Shown piece after piece: positions 1 to 8,628 of a DNA stretch of 64,000 bases. The notes below the pieces were generated by a model. The model searched no databases, was not told where the DNA came from, and saw only the letters and a program-made list of their open reading frames with translations. The position numbers and the translations under genes are program-made. This DNA is from Paramesorhizobium deserti (GTDB lineage Bacteria > Pseudomonadota > Alphaproteobacteria > Rhizobiales > Rhizobiaceae), in NCBI RefSeq assembly GCF_001558695.1, contig NZ_LNTU01000001.1, forward strand, positions 1 to 64,000, read 5' to 3'. The first letter of the stretch is position 1; every line of letters begins with the position of its first letter.

Positions 1-1
1 G

Positions 2-811
2 GAAACCGAGCTCGGCACGCTGCGCACCTACACCGAGACCCGTTTCCAGTGGGACACGAACAACGGTGATAAGAATTATGACAGGACTAGCCCGGATGAT
101 TTTGCACTAGATGGCGCTTGGGCTCAGAACGACGACGTCACGCTGAACTTCGCCTACATCGAACTGGGCGGCCTGCGCATCGGTAAGGACGAAACCGCGT
201 TCCGTACCTTCCTCGGCTATGCCGGCAACGTCATCAACGACGACGTGATCGAGCCGAACGGCTACGACACCACGCTCATCAGCTACACCTTCACCGGCGG
301 AAACGGCTTCTCGGCCATCCTGTCGGCCGAACAGGGCGCCGGCTGGTACACCATCGACAGCTACACGCCGCACATCGTCGGCGGTCTGAAGTGGGCCCAG
401 GGCTGGGGTTCGATCGGCGCAGTCGTCGGTTATGACGCCAACATGGAAGAGTGGGCGGCCAAGGTCCGTGCCGACTTCAACGTCACCGACGCCTTCTCCG
501 TCTTCGTGATGGGCGCTTGGCAGTCCGAGGGTGACCTCGCTCACTTCCGCGAAAACTTCTACGCTTCGTGGGGTGGTGATTGGGCCGGCTGGGTCGGCGC
601 GAGCTACAAGTTCACCGACAAGGCGACCGCCAACATCCAGGTCTCCTTCGATGATGCCGAGCAGCTTGCTGTTGCCGCCAACGTTGCCTACCAGCTCGTT
701 CCGGGCTTCACGATCACGCCGGAAGTCCTGTACTACAAGGCTTCGGAAGATCTGTCCGGCGATGACGACGATGTCTGGGGCGGCATGATCCGCTTCCAGC
801 GTTCGTTCTAA
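2..811 (+). CDS. Rhizobium-type outer membrane porin, 3' part
   Basis: The reading frame is open from the window edge to a TAA stop, so the N-terminus lies outside. About 269 residues are visible. They show alternating short polar and aromatic segments typical of a transmembrane beta-barrel, an early piece reading TYTETRFQWD, and a C-terminal residue phenylalanine (RFQRSF), the usual outer membrane insertion signal. The pattern matches the porin family of Rhizobiales (Omp2/RopA type, PF02530), general diffusion pores for small hydrophilic solutes. A strong terminator hairpin follows 25 bases after the stop, so this is probably a monocistronic unit. The exact paralogue cannot be decided because rhizobia carry several such porins. 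Confidence 0.88.
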   Translation, partial: ETELGTLRTYTETRFQWDTNNGDKNYDRTSPDDFALDGAWAQNDDVTLNFAYIELGGLRIGKDETAFRTFLGYAGNVINDDVIEPNGYDTTLISYTFTGGNGFSAILSAEQGAGWYTIDSYTPHIVGGLKWAQGWGSIGAVVGYDANMEEWAAKVRADFNVTDAFSVFVMGAWQSEGDLAHFRENFYASWGGDWAGWVGASYKFTDKATANIQVSFDDAEQLAVAANVAYQLVPGFTITPEVLYYKASEDLSGDDDDVWGGMIRFQRSF

Positions 812-835
812 TCGGATGATCGCTTAAAGCATAAG

Positions 836-872
836 AACGCCAGCGGGTAACACCGCTGGCGTTTTTTGTTTT
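836..872 (+). terminator. Rho-independent terminator of the porin gene
   Basis: An 11-bp perfect stem (AACGCCAGCGG / CCGCTGGCGTT, 836-846 and 853-863) with a 6-base loop is followed by a run of T residues. It lies just downstream of the porin stop codon. Confidence 0.9.
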
Positions 873-1094
873 TGGAACTGCGTTCACGCCAGCGTGGGCG
901 AATGTCTGACAGAACTGGTGGGGACCAGACGAAAGGATCGGTACTCAGGGATCGGGGGAAAATATCAGCTTGTGAGGGGGCAAGTCCATTTGTAACCAGA
1001 CGATGGATGTGTCGATGCAAAAGATTAGCACCCTTACCTTGTATTTCTCCAATTATTTCACTAATGCTCGCCGCCGGGCTGAACAGGTGGGGGC

Positions 1095-2024
1095 ATGATG
1101 GGTACCTTGGAAAACAGGACGGCGGAAAACGGCGAACTTTATACGCCGATTATCGGCTACAATCTCCAGTATACATCTTCGCAATGCGCCACCCACAGGC
1201 TCGTCAATCAGCATTCCCTCGCCGAATTGACCGGACGGTATATCAATGTTCTCTGGGATGACGGCTCTCACAAGTATAATGTGCGGTCGTTTCTCGGCGA
1301 AATAGACGAGATACTGAAGGGGGAGCGTTTCAGCGGCTTCAGCCAGGAAATGCTCGACCGGATCATCGGTACGCTTCGCGAACGCGGCAACAGCAATGCA
1401 ACCATCAATAGAAAGATGGCGGCGCTGAGCAAGCTGCTGCGGAAGGCGTACAAGATGGGGGATATCTTCAACCTGCCGGAGTTCATCCGGCAGAAAGAGC
1501 GGGCGGGGCGAATCCGATTCCTCGAGCATGACGAGGAAAAGCGCCTTTTCGCGGCGGTCAAGAGCCGCTGCGAGGAAAGCTATCGGCTCTCCGTGTTCCT
1601 GGTCGATACCGGATGCCGCCTTGGCGAGGCGATCGGCCTCACCTGGAACGATATCCAGGATCATCGCGTCACCTTCTGGCTCACCAAATCCAACCGCAGC
1701 CGCACCGTGCCCTTGACCAAGCGGGCGCGCAAGGCGGTGGACATGCCGCATCAGAGGCTCAAAGGCCCCTTCTCGATGCTCAACCAGGTGCGCTACCGTG
1801 CGATCTGGAACGAGGCGAAGATCGAGGTGGGGCTTGGCGCGGACGATCAGGTGGTGCCGCACATCCTGCGCCACACCTGCGCCTCGCGCCTGGTGCGCGG
1901 CGGGATCGACATCAGACGCGTCCAGATGTGGCTTGGCCACCAAACCCTGCAGATGACCATGCGCTACGCCCATCTGGCGACCAACGATCTCGACTCCTGC
2001 GTCAAGGTGCTGGAGATCCGGTAG
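1095..2024 (+). CDS. Tyrosine recombinase / phage-type integrase
   Basis: 309 residues with the full catalytic set of the tyrosine recombinase family. An Arg sits in DTGCRLGEAIGL (about residue 179), a Lys in the beta-hairpin segment WLTKSNRSRTVPL, the HILRHTCASRL box supplies His and Arg (about 258-261), then WLGH, and the nucleophilic Tyr in TMRYAHL near the C-terminus. The N-terminal half contains the helical core-binding (SAM-like) domain. The enzyme would catalyse site-specific strand exchange. No tRNA gene, excisionase or obvious cargo is next to it, so the element it once served is not visible; it may be a domesticated or relic integrase. An alternative start a few codons downstream cannot be excluded. 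Confidence 0.85.
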   Translation: MMGTLENRTAENGELYTPIIGYNLQYTSSQCATHRLVNQHSLAELTGRYINVLWDDGSHKYNVRSFLGEIDEILKGERFSGFSQEMLDRIIGTLRERGNSNATINRKMAALSKLLRKAYKMGDIFNLPEFIRQKERAGRIRFLEHDEEKRLFAAVKSRCEESYRLSVFLVDTGCRLGEAIGLTWNDIQDHRVTFWLTKSNRSRTVPLTKRARKAVDMPHQRLKGPFSMLNQVRYRAIWNEAKIEVGLGADDQVVPHILRHTCASRLVRGGIDIRRVQMWLGHQTLQMTMRYAHLATNDLDSCVKVLEIR

Positions 2025-2108
2025 GACGTTCTGCCCGAAGCGGTATCGGATCTCTTCCGCTTTTCTGGATCACGGAGCGAATAATAGATGCGTCTTCTCT
2101 CCCTTGCC

Positions 2109-2238
2109 GTGGATCCTCGGGTCAAGCCCGAGGATGACGGGTTGGAGGGATGGAATTGCCAATGTCCCGCTCCGACGCCCGTCATTTAGCCTTTTCATTT
2201 TTGCAGTTGTCATCCTCGGGCTTAACCCGAGGATCCAT
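2109..2238. repeat. Inverted pair of 28-30 bp palindromes (type-1 repeat)
   Basis: Two copies of the palindromic unit TCCTCGGGTCAAGCCCGAGG with flanking GGATcc/GATGACG arms (2109-2140 and 2209-2238) lie in inverted orientation about 70 bp apart. The outer flanks on both sides share a CGATCCAGAAA-like stretch, so the similarity extends beyond the palindromes. The 464-bp gap between the integrase and the aminotransferase contains this element and nothing else recognisable. Confidence 0.85.
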
Positions 2239-2488
2239 GGCTGAGGGGCTGAAACGATCCTGTCGCCCGCTTCGCGATCCAGAAATCATAGAGGCAAACG
2301 GGATGGCCATAGCTGGTAACCAGGCTGTGCGGGAATCGACCGGCGAAACCTCATCAGCTCCCTGGCAAATTCAAGACAGCTGTCGAGCCGGTCAGCCACT
2401 TTCCTACCCTCCTCCGCTATGGCCATTGCCGGCTGATCTGTGATAGCCAAATGCACATCAATCCTGCCGAATTCCGGACCGCCCTTCC

Positions 2489-3601
2489 ATGACCACGCCG
2501 CATTTCACGCCTCTCGTCGCAAGCCTCCCCTCCACCGTCCCCTTTGTCGGCCCCGAAACGCTGGAACGCAGGCGCGGCCGGCCCTTCTCGGCGCGGCTCG
2601 GCGCCAATGAGAGCGGTTTCGGCCCTGCACCTTCGGTGATCGCCGCCATGCGGGAGGCGGCGGGCGACGTCTGGAAATATGGCGATCCGGAGAATCACGA
2701 TCTCAAGCAAGCGATCGCCGCTCATCTCGGCGTTTCGGCGCGTAATGTGAGCGCCGGCCCCGGCGTCGACTGCCTGCTGGGGCTGGTCGTGCGGCAGTAT
2801 ATCAATCCGGGCGATGCGGTGATCAACTCGCTCGGCGGCTATCCGACCTTCAACTATCACGTCGCCGGCTTCGGCGGACGCCTCGTCACAGTCCCCTATC
2901 GCGACGACAGGGGCGACCTCGGCGCGCTTCTCGACGCCGTGAAGCGCGAGAATGCGCCGCTCGTCTATCTCGCCAACCCGGACAATCCCATGGGAACATG
3001 GCTGGAGGCGGACGCGATCCAGTCCTTCATCGAGGCGCTGCCGGAAACCACCTTGTTCATCCTCGACGAGGCCTATGGCGAAACCGCGCCCGCCTCCGCC
3101 ATTCCGCCACTCGACGTGGACCGTCCGAATGTTTTGAGAATGCGCACATTTTCAAAGGCTTACGGCCTTGCTGGGATGCGCTGCGGCTATGTGGTCGGCG
3201 CGAGCGAGCAGATCACCGCCTTCGACAAGATCCGCGACCATTTCGGCATCAGCCGCATGACCCAGGTCGCGGCGCTCGCCGCGCTTGCCGACCAGATCTA
3301 TCTCCGCCAGGTGGTGGGCGAGATCGCCGCCGCGCGGCGGCGTATCGAAGAAATCGCGGCGGCAAACGGGCTCAGGACCATTCCCTCGGCCACCAATTTC
3401 ATCGCCATCGATTGCGGGCGCGACGGCGCTTTCGCGCAGCGGGTCCTCGAAGGGCTGATCGAGCGTGACATCTTCGTGCGCAAGCCGGCGGCTCCGGTGC
3501 TCAACCGCTGCATCCGCGTCAGCGTCGGTCCGCGCGCCGAGCTCGACCTTTTCGAGGAAAGACTGCCGCTCGCGCTGGCGGCAGCAGATCAATCCGTCTG
3601 A
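2489..3601 (+). CDS. PLP-dependent aminotransferase, HisC-like (class I/II)
   Basis: 370 residues of fold-type I aminotransferase. Visible landmarks are the substrate-binding LGANESGFGP near residue 31, the NPDNPMGTW loop (about 163-171), the aspartate of FILDEAYGE that contacts the pyridine nitrogen, and the Schiff-base lysine in TFSKAYGLAGMRCGY (about residue 225). The family resemblance is to histidinol-phosphate aminotransferase and its paralogues, which act on histidinol phosphate or aromatic amino acids. No histidine biosynthesis genes are nearby, so the true substrate is open; rhizobia usually have more than one HisC-like protein. The gene stands alone between two repeat elements. The start at 2489 gives a family-typical N-terminus. 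Confidence 0.85.
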   Translation: MTTPHFTPLVASLPSTVPFVGPETLERRRGRPFSARLGANESGFGPAPSVIAAMREAAGDVWKYGDPENHDLKQAIAAHLGVSARNVSAGPGVDCLLGLVVRQYINPGDAVINSLGGYPTFNYHVAGFGGRLVTVPYRDDRGDLGALLDAVKRENAPLVYLANPDNPMGTWLEADAIQSFIEALPETTLFILDEAYGETAPASAIPPLDVDRPNVLRMRTFSKAYGLAGMRCGYVVGASEQITAFDKIRDHFGISRMTQVAALAALADQIYLRQVVGEIAAARRRIEEIAAANGLRTIPSATNFIAIDCGRDGAFAQRVLEGLIERDIFVRKPAAPVLNRCIRVSVGPRAELDLFEERLPLALAAADQSV

Positions 3602-3674
3602 AACACAGTGGTTCCCGTCCTAGAGTCTGTCGGAATTCAACTGAAACGCAGACAAGAGAAAGCGCATAATCCTG

Positions 3675-3786
3675 CCGTCATTCTCGGGACAAGCCCGAGA
3701 ATCCACCATAAAGAGAGAGATAAGCGATCACCGTCCCTGACAGACTAAGCTGCGGTAGATTCTCGGGACAAGCCCGAGAATGACGG
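3675..3786. repeat. Inverted pair of type-1 palindromes, TTCTCGGGACAAGCCCGAGAA variant
   Basis: Two 28-30 bp palindromic units (3675-3706 and 3757-3786) of the variant with GGGACAAGCCC at the centre are placed in opposite orientation about 50 bp apart. They fill the gap before the purine nucleoside permease gene. Confidence 0.82.
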
Positions 3787-3841
3787 CCAGGGACGCTGTT
3801 TCAAGCCAGTTCTGATAAACTCTAGAGGAGTTCAAGACCAC

Positions 3842-4891
3842 ATGAGATCGATACGGCGTTTCAATCTTCCCGCGCCGTTGGCGTCGGCTATTCTGATGGC
3901 TGCGTCCGGCGGCGTGCTCGCCGCTGAGCCTATCAAGCCGAAGGTCATGGTGATCACCATGTTCGGCGCCGAGGCGAAGCCGTGGCTCGAAGGTGAAAAG
4001 GCCGATATCAAAATCCCCGTGCCGGGATTTGCGAAGGACTATCCCGATGTCGCCTGCAGCGCGGAAGGTCTTTGCGTACTGACAACCGCCATGGGCTACG
4101 CCAATGCCGCCAGCACGCTTTCGGCGCTGGTCCATAGCGATCTGTTCGATCTCAAGCAGACCTATTTCATCATTGCCGGCATCGCCGGGGTCGATCCGTC
4201 GAAGGGAACGCTGGGATCGGCCCACTGGGCGCGCTTCGCCATTGACGGCTCACTGCGCCACGAGATCGATCCCAGGCAGATACCGGAAGGCTGGAGCGAC
4301 GGCGTGCTGGCGCTCGGCGCCAAGACGCCCGGAGAAAAGGCGCAATGGGGCGCGGGCACGGAAGTCTACCGCCTGAACGAGAGCCTATTGCAAAAGGCAT
4401 TCGCGCTCAGCCAGGAGACGGAGCTCGCCGACAACGAGGATGCTGAGGCCTATCGCGCGCATTACACGCAGGAAGCGGCAAAGGAGAAGCCCGGCGTCAG
4501 CATCTGCGATACGCTCTCCTCCGACAGCTACTGGCATGGCGCGATGATCGCCGAAGGCATGGCCAGATGGGTCGCGCTGCTGACCGAAGGAGAAGGCAGC
4601 TACTGCACGACGCAGATGGAGGACAACGCCACATTGACGGCGCTGCGGCGCGGCGCCGATGCCGGGCTCGTCGATTTCGACCGCATCGCGCTGCTGCGCA
4701 CCGCCTCCAATTTCGATCGCGAGGGCGGGGATCAGACGGCCGTCGAATCGCTGACCGCCAAATCCGGCGGCTTCGGCCCGTCGACCATCAACGCCTATCG
4801 CGTGGCATCGACGGTCGCCAAGGCGATCATCAGCGACTGGGACAAATGGGCGGGCGGCGTGCCGGCTGCCGAGGCCGCTAGCGCCAACTGA
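3842..4891 (+). CDS. Purine nucleoside permease-like protein (NUP family), exported
   Basis: 349 residues beginning with an apparent signal peptide that ends near residue 28 (SGGVLAAEP). The mature part resembles the NUP/purine nucleoside permease family (PF06516), with the characteristic IKPKVMVITMFG start, LTTAMGYANAASTLSAL and the FIIAGIAGVDP segment. Despite the name, the family has a nucleoside phosphorylase-like fold rather than membrane helices, and none beyond the signal are visible here. The role in purine nucleoside uptake is family knowledge, not shown by the sequence. It is followed after 22 bases by a small DUF423 membrane protein, probably co-transcribed. The ATG lies just downstream of a GAGG-containing leader. 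Confidence 0.82.
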   Translation: MRSIRRFNLPAPLASAILMAASGGVLAAEPIKPKVMVITMFGAEAKPWLEGEKADIKIPVPGFAKDYPDVACSAEGLCVLTTAMGYANAASTLSALVHSDLFDLKQTYFIIAGIAGVDPSKGTLGSAHWARFAIDGSLRHEIDPRQIPEGWSDGVLALGAKTPGEKAQWGAGTEVYRLNESLLQKAFALSQETELADNEDAEAYRAHYTQEAAKEKPGVSICDTLSSDSYWHGAMIAEGMARWVALLTEGEGSYCTTQMEDNATLTALRRGADAGLVDFDRIALLRTASNFDREGGDQTAVESLTAKSGGFGPSTINAYRVASTVAKAIISDWDKWAGGVPAAEAASAN

Positions 4892-4913
4892 GCGGATAGG
4901 AGGGTTTGGGAAT

Positions 4914-5279
4914 ATGGCCGTGGAACTCTATCGTCCGTTTGTCATCGCCGGAGGCCTGAGCGGTGCCGCCGCGCTCGCCGCCTATGCGGCTTCAGCCCAC
5001 AGCGGCAGCGCCAATCTCGGCACGGTAGCGCCGCTCCTGCTGGCTCACGCCCCTGCCCTGCTGGTGTTCGCAATGCTGGCGCCGGGCAGGATGGCGGCGA
5101 GGCTCGGCGGATGGATCACATTCCTCGGCCTCATCCTCTTCTGCGGCGATCTGGTGACGCGGGATATCGCCGGCACACGGCTCTTCCCCTATGCCGCGCC
5201 TTCGGGCGGTACGCTGATGATCCTGGGCTGGCTCGTCATCGCCTGCATGGGCATCATGAAGCAGAAGGTGTCGTCGTAG
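4914..5279 (+). CDS. DUF423 family small membrane protein
   Basis: 121 residues with four hydrophobic segments (about residues 9-29, 39-56, 63-82 and 97-115). The layout and the GDLVTRDIAGTRLFPYAAPSGG-type loop region match the DUF423 (YgdD) family of inner-membrane proteins of unknown function. An AGGAGGGTTTGGGAAT leader precedes the ATG, and the gene follows the NUP gene by 22 bases, so the two are likely one transcription unit. Confidence 0.8.
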   Translation: MAVELYRPFVIAGGLSGAAALAAYAASAHSGSANLGTVAPLLLAHAPALLVFAMLAPGRMAARLGGWITFLGLILFCGDLVTRDIAGTRLFPYAAPSGGTLMILGWLVIACMGIMKQKVSS

Positions 5280-5350
5280 CCGCTGGAGCGCCACCTCTTT
5301 GGTAGAGGATTTGCATCGTTCTGGGCCGTTATCGCAGCGGCCATGCAGAG

Positions 5351-5493
5351 GAATGGATTCCGGTGACAAGCACTGGAATGACGGCAGTTTGAATGCTCGT
5401 CGATAATATCCCACGACCCGCCTGTACAACGGCTGCCGTTAGGGTGAAGTCATCCCACCTCGTCATTCCAGTGCTTCTCACTGGAATCCATGC
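5351..5493. repeat. Inverted pair of a second palindrome family (GGATTCC...GGAATGACG)
   Basis: Units at 5351-5383 and 5458-5493 carry the palindrome CATTCCAGTGCTTCTCACTGG or its inverse with GGATTCCGGTGACAAGCACT. They are inverted relative to each other and about 75 bp apart. The family differs in sequence from the type-1 repeats but has the same architecture. The 372-bp gap from 5280 to 5651 holds this element and the terminator at 5576. Confidence 0.78.
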
Positions 5494-5575
5494 CTCGACG
5501 GTGCCGCTGCCGCTCGGTGGAAAATAGTCGTTTCAACGGCTTGCGTCTGAATGCGAACCGCTCCCGCGCATAAGA

Positions 5576-5601
5576 AAAACGGGGCGCCGGCGCCCCGTTT
5601 T
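5576..5601 (-). terminator. Terminator hairpin downstream of the secreted repeat protein
   Basis: A 26-bp perfect palindrome, AAAACGGGGCGCC followed by its complement, lies 50 bases past the stop of the minus-strand gene and is followed on that strand by a T-rich run. It could also act for transcripts coming from the plus strand. Confidence 0.85.
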
Positions 5602-5651
5602 CTCCCGCAGCCGACGCCCTGATGCGGCGCGTCGCTGGAATTGCCCCCGGC

Positions 5652-6284
5652 TTAGGAAGTGCCCTTGAGCCTTGCATTGCAGAGGCTGTAATAGCCGCCG
5701 CCCTTCTGGATCCATTTCAGGCCGCCAAGAGCATTGTTGTTCTTGAGGGTATGATACTGATCGAGGCAGGTGTGCATGCGGGCCTTGCCCGGCGTCTGGT
5801 TGGAATATTGCGGGGAGACGGCCACCGGGAAAACCACGCCCTGCGGCGCCGTGATCGTCGGCGCGGCCGGCTCCTGCGCGCCATCGGTGCTCAGAGCCAC
5901 GGGATCCGCACCCGGGCCGCACTCGGCCTTGCGGAAATCGTTCCACTTCATGCCGTTCAGCGCATCGGCCGATTTCGCCGCCTCATATTTCGTGCTGCAT
6001 TCCTTCCGGCTCAGCCCCTTGCCGGACGCGGCGGCCGACTGGGTCGCAGGCGCGGCGGCCGGAGCGGTAGCGCCGGCTGCCGCGGCGTCGTCATCCGATC
6101 CGCATTCGCTCTTGCGGAAATCGTTCCACTTCATGCCGCCGAGCGTACCCGCGTCCTTGGCAGCCTTGTACTTCACACTGCATTCCTTCATCGACAGCGC
6201 ATTGGCCGGCGATGAAACGGTCAGGGCGGCCGCACCAAGGATGACGGCAGCACCGGCCAGACTTGCGATGGATCGAATAAGCAT
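5652..6284 (-). CDS. Secreted protein with ECSxKYxAAK...GMKWNDFRK repeats
   Basis: With the ATG at 6284, preceded by AAGGAGAAAC at the right spacing, the protein has 210 residues. A signal peptide (about 1-29) is followed by two near-identical repeats of about 29 residues containing ECS-KY-AAK and GMKWNDFRK-ECG, separated by Ala/Pro-rich linkers, and by a third diverged copy (CLDQYHTLKNNNALGGLKW) near the C-terminus. Each repeat carries a pair of cysteines likely to form a disulfide in the periplasm. Similar short repeat proteins occur in rhizobia and resemble PsiF-type repeats, but the function is unknown. A strong terminator follows. Confidence 0.8.
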   Translation of the reverse strand: MLIRSIASLAGAAVILGAAALTVSSPANALSMKECSVKYKAAKDAGTLGGMKWNDFRKSECGSDDDAAAAGATAPAAAPATQSAAASGKGLSRKECSTKYEAAKSADALNGMKWNDFRKAECGPGADPVALSTDGAQEPAAPTITAPQGVVFPVAVSPQYSNQTPGKARMHTCLDQYHTLKNNNALGGLKWIQKGGGYYSLCNARLKGTS

Positions 6285-6619
6285 CTCGTTTCTCCTTGTC
6301 GAGGTGCGGCGACAGTGCACCCCGCCTGTTTTTCTGTCAATTCTTGCGTGCACTCAAGGTAAAATTTCACTTCACAAATATAGAAGCGCGGTTACGGCGC
6401 GGTTTAACTTGTATTAGCACAATTGCGGGTTCCACCGCGGGGACTTGAACGCCGGACGGCTTCGATCCATTGTTCGGCAGCGATGCACGAGAAGCGTCGA
6501 CGGGAGAGATGGGCGGCATGTTTGTGGCCTCGCCGGATGCATGCCTGTCCCCATACGGGGCGATAAGAGAAGGAAACCACTCGCTCTTTAGCCCCCGCTC
6601 ATAAACAGGGAGGAATAGC

Positions 6620-7783
6620 ATGTATGCGTCGGGCCTGAAATTCGGTCTGCCTGAGGAAATTGAGGCGCTACGCGATCAGGTGCAGCGTTTCGCCCGCGAA
6701 CGGATCGCGCCGCTGGCCGCCGAGACGGACCGGAACAACGAATTCCCGATGCAACTATGGCGGGAGTTCGGCGCATTGGGGCTGCTCGGCATGACCGCCG
6801 ATGCGGAATATGGCGGCTCCGGGCTCACCTATCTCGCCCATGTGGTGGCGATGGAGGAGATCTCGCGCGCCTCCGCCGCGATCGGCCTTTCCTATGGCGC
6901 GCATTCCAATCTCTGCATCAACCAGATCAACCGCTGGGGCAGCGAGGGGCAAAAGGCGAAATATCTGCCGGATCTCTGCTCCGGCGCGCATGTGGGGGCG
7001 CTCGCCATGTCTGAACCCGGCGCGGGCTCGGACGTCGTCTCGATGAAGCTCAACGCCGAGCGGCGCGGCGACCATTACGTGCTGACCGGCAACAAGATGT
7101 GGATCACCAACGGGCCCGATGCCGACACGCTGGTCGTCTATGCCAAGACGGATCCCGATGCCGGGCCGCGCGGCATCACCGCCTTCCTCGTCGAAAAGGG
7201 CATGAAGGGGTTCACCACCGCGCAGAAGCTCGACAAGCTCGGCATGCGCGGGTCGAACACCTGTGAGCTGGTGTTCCAGGATTGCGAAGTGCCGGCGGAG
7301 AACGTGCTGGGCAAGGAGGGCGAGGGCGTCAAGATCCTGATGTCGGGGCTCGACTATGAGCGCGTGGTGCTGGCTGGCGGCCCGCTCGGCATCATGGCCG
7401 CCTGCCTTGACGCCGTGGTGCCTTATGTCCACGAGCGCAAGCAGTTCGGCCAGGCGATCGGCGAGTTCCAGCTGATGCAGGGCAAGCTCGCCGACATCTA
7501 TACCACCGCCAATGCCTGCCGCGCCTATGTCTATGCCGTGGCGGCGGCCTGCGACCGGGGCGAGACGACGCGCAAGGATGCGGCTGGCTGCATCCTCTAT
7601 GCGGCGGAAAAGGCCACCTGGTGCGCGCTGGAGGCGATCCAGGCGCTGGGCGGCAACGGCTATATCAACGACTATCCGACGGGGCGCCTGTTGCGCGACG
7701 CCAAGCTCTACGAGATCGGCGCCGGCACCAGCGAGATCCGCCGGATGCTGATCGGACGGGAGATGATGGCAGAAACGGCATGA
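6620..7783 (+). CDS. ivd: Isovaleryl-CoA dehydrogenase
   Basis: 387 residues, normal acyl-CoA dehydrogenase length. It oxidises isovaleryl-CoA to 3-methylcrotonyl-CoA in leucine breakdown, passing electrons to ETF. The FAD-binding signature [17 protein letters not shown] lies near residue 130 and WITNG near 160. The catalytic base appears to be Glu247 in [15 protein letters not shown], the position specific for isovaleryl-CoA dehydrogenases, rather than the C-terminal Glu of most relatives. GGGAGGAATAGC precedes the ATG. Methylcrotonyl-CoA carboxylase subunits lie downstream, which supports the assignment, but a toxin-antitoxin pair sits between. The 335-bp region upstream (6285-6619) shows no gene and no operator I can name. 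Confidence 0.93.
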   Translation: MYASGLKFGLPEEIEALRDQVQRFARERIAPLAAETDRNNEFPMQLWREFGALGLLGMTADAEYGGSGLTYLAHVVAMEEISRASAAIGLSYGAHSNLCINQINRWGSEGQKAKYLPDLCSGAHVGALAMSEPGAGSDVVSMKLNAERRGDHYVLTGNKMWITNGPDADTLVVYAKTDPDAGPRGITAFLVEKGMKGFTTAQKLDKLGMRGSNTCELVFQDCEVPAENVLGKEGEGVKILMSGLDYERVVLAGGPLGIMAACLDAVVPYVHERKQFGQAIGEFQLMQGKLADIYTTANACRAYVYAVAAACDRGETTRKDAAGCILYAAEKATWCALEAIQALGGNGYINDYPTGRLLRDAKLYEIGAGTSEIRRMLIGREMMAETA

Positions 7784-7859
7784 TCTGGCATTCATACCGT
7801 TATTTGCCATTAAATGGCTGTTATGCCATCATGCCGTGCGATTGCCACAGGAGGCTGCG

Positions 7860-8240
7860 ATGCCCGGTAAAAGAGGCTTTTCCGAAGAACCGCAGAGCTT
7901 TGAAGGTTCGCAGACGGGCCTCGCTTCTGTGGGGCTGACCAGATTGAAGATCGGCGATGGCGGCCGCCTCGTCATCCCGGCGGAAATGCGCGCGGCGATG
8001 ATGGTGAAGCCTGGCGATACGGTGACGGCCGAGGTTGTCGATGGCGAGTTGCGCATCTACTCGCGGGCCGTCGTCCTTGCGCAGATTGCCGCCGAAGCGG
8101 CGAAGTTCAAGGCCGCGCATCCGGGTGTGAGCCTTGTCGACGAGTTGATCGCCGACCGGCGCGAGGAGGCGCGAAAGGAACTAGAAGAAGCCAACGCCTG
8201 GCGCAAGGCGCATGGCCTGCCACCGTTTGAGCCCGAATGA
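7860..8240 (+). CDS. AbrB/SpoVT-type antitoxin (VapB-like)
   Basis: The ATG at 7860 has a perfect AGGAGG five bases ahead, so it is preferred over a GTG 24 bases upstream. The 126-residue protein has an unstructured N-terminus and a SpoVT/AbrB swapped-hairpin DNA-binding core around residues 25-65 (KIGDGGRLVIPAEMR, then KPGDTVTAEVVDGELRIYSR). The charged C-terminal tail would neutralise the toxin. Its stop overlaps the toxin start by four bases (ATGA), the usual coupling of a vapBC operon. It most likely represses its own promoter. The pair separates ivd from mccB. Confidence 0.85.
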   Translation: MPGKRGFSEEPQSFEGSQTGLASVGLTRLKIGDGGRLVIPAEMRAAMMVKPGDTVTAEVVDGELRIYSRAVVLAQIAAEAAKFKAAHPGVSLVDELIADRREEARKELEEANAWRKAHGLPPFEPE

Positions 8241-8620
8241 AGCCGGCGATCATCGACACATCAGTCGTCATGTGCGCGCTCCTGAATGAGCCCGGCATGG
8301 AAAAGGCAATCCATGTATCGGAGCGCGCCTATATGAGCAGCGTCAACGTTGCCGAGGTCGTCGCAAAATGCATCGAGCGAGGCATCTCTGATCAGAAAGC
8401 ACTACTCTATCTCAGCAGCAGCAACATCTCGGTGGTCGATTTCGACCTGGACTGCGCGACGCTTGCGGGACGGCTTTGGAGAAACGCCAAGAAGGGCGTG
8501 CTTTCGCTTGGCGACCGCGCCTGCATCGCCACCGCCATACGCCATGGCGGCGTTGCGGTGACCGCCGACCGGGCCTGGACCACGCTCGACCTCGGCTGCA
8601 AGATCGAACTGATCCGCTAG
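8237..8620 (+). CDS. PIN-domain ribonuclease toxin (VapC-like)
   Basis: 127 residues of the PIN family. Acidic metal-binding residues are visible in IIDTSVV (Asp near residue 7), in VNVAEVV (Glu), in [12 protein letters not shown] (Asp) and in VTADRAW (Asp near the C-terminus). Such proteins cleave RNA, commonly initiator tRNA or rRNA, when the antitoxin is degraded. The start overlaps the antitoxin stop (ATGA). The gene ends eight bases before mccB, so the module lies within what would otherwise be a continuous ivd-mccB operon and may be transcribed with it. Confidence 0.87.
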   Translation: MKPAIIDTSVVMCALLNEPGMEKAIHVSERAYMSSVNVAEVVAKCIERGISDQKALLYLSSSNISVVDFDLDCATLAGRLWRNAKKGVLSLGDRACIATAIRHGGVAVTADRAWTTLDLGCKIELIR

Positions 8621-8628
8621 GAACCGGT

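Noticed and set aside
5622-6417. Plus-strand frames opposite the secreted repeat protein
   Set aside because: They mirror the repeats of the minus-strand gene, which has a signal peptide, ribosome site and terminator.
6420-6480. A tRNA-like stretch upstream of ivd (GGTTCCACCGCGGGGACTTGAACGCC)
   Set aside because: Resembles part of a T-arm by chance; no acceptor, D or anticodon stems could be formed.
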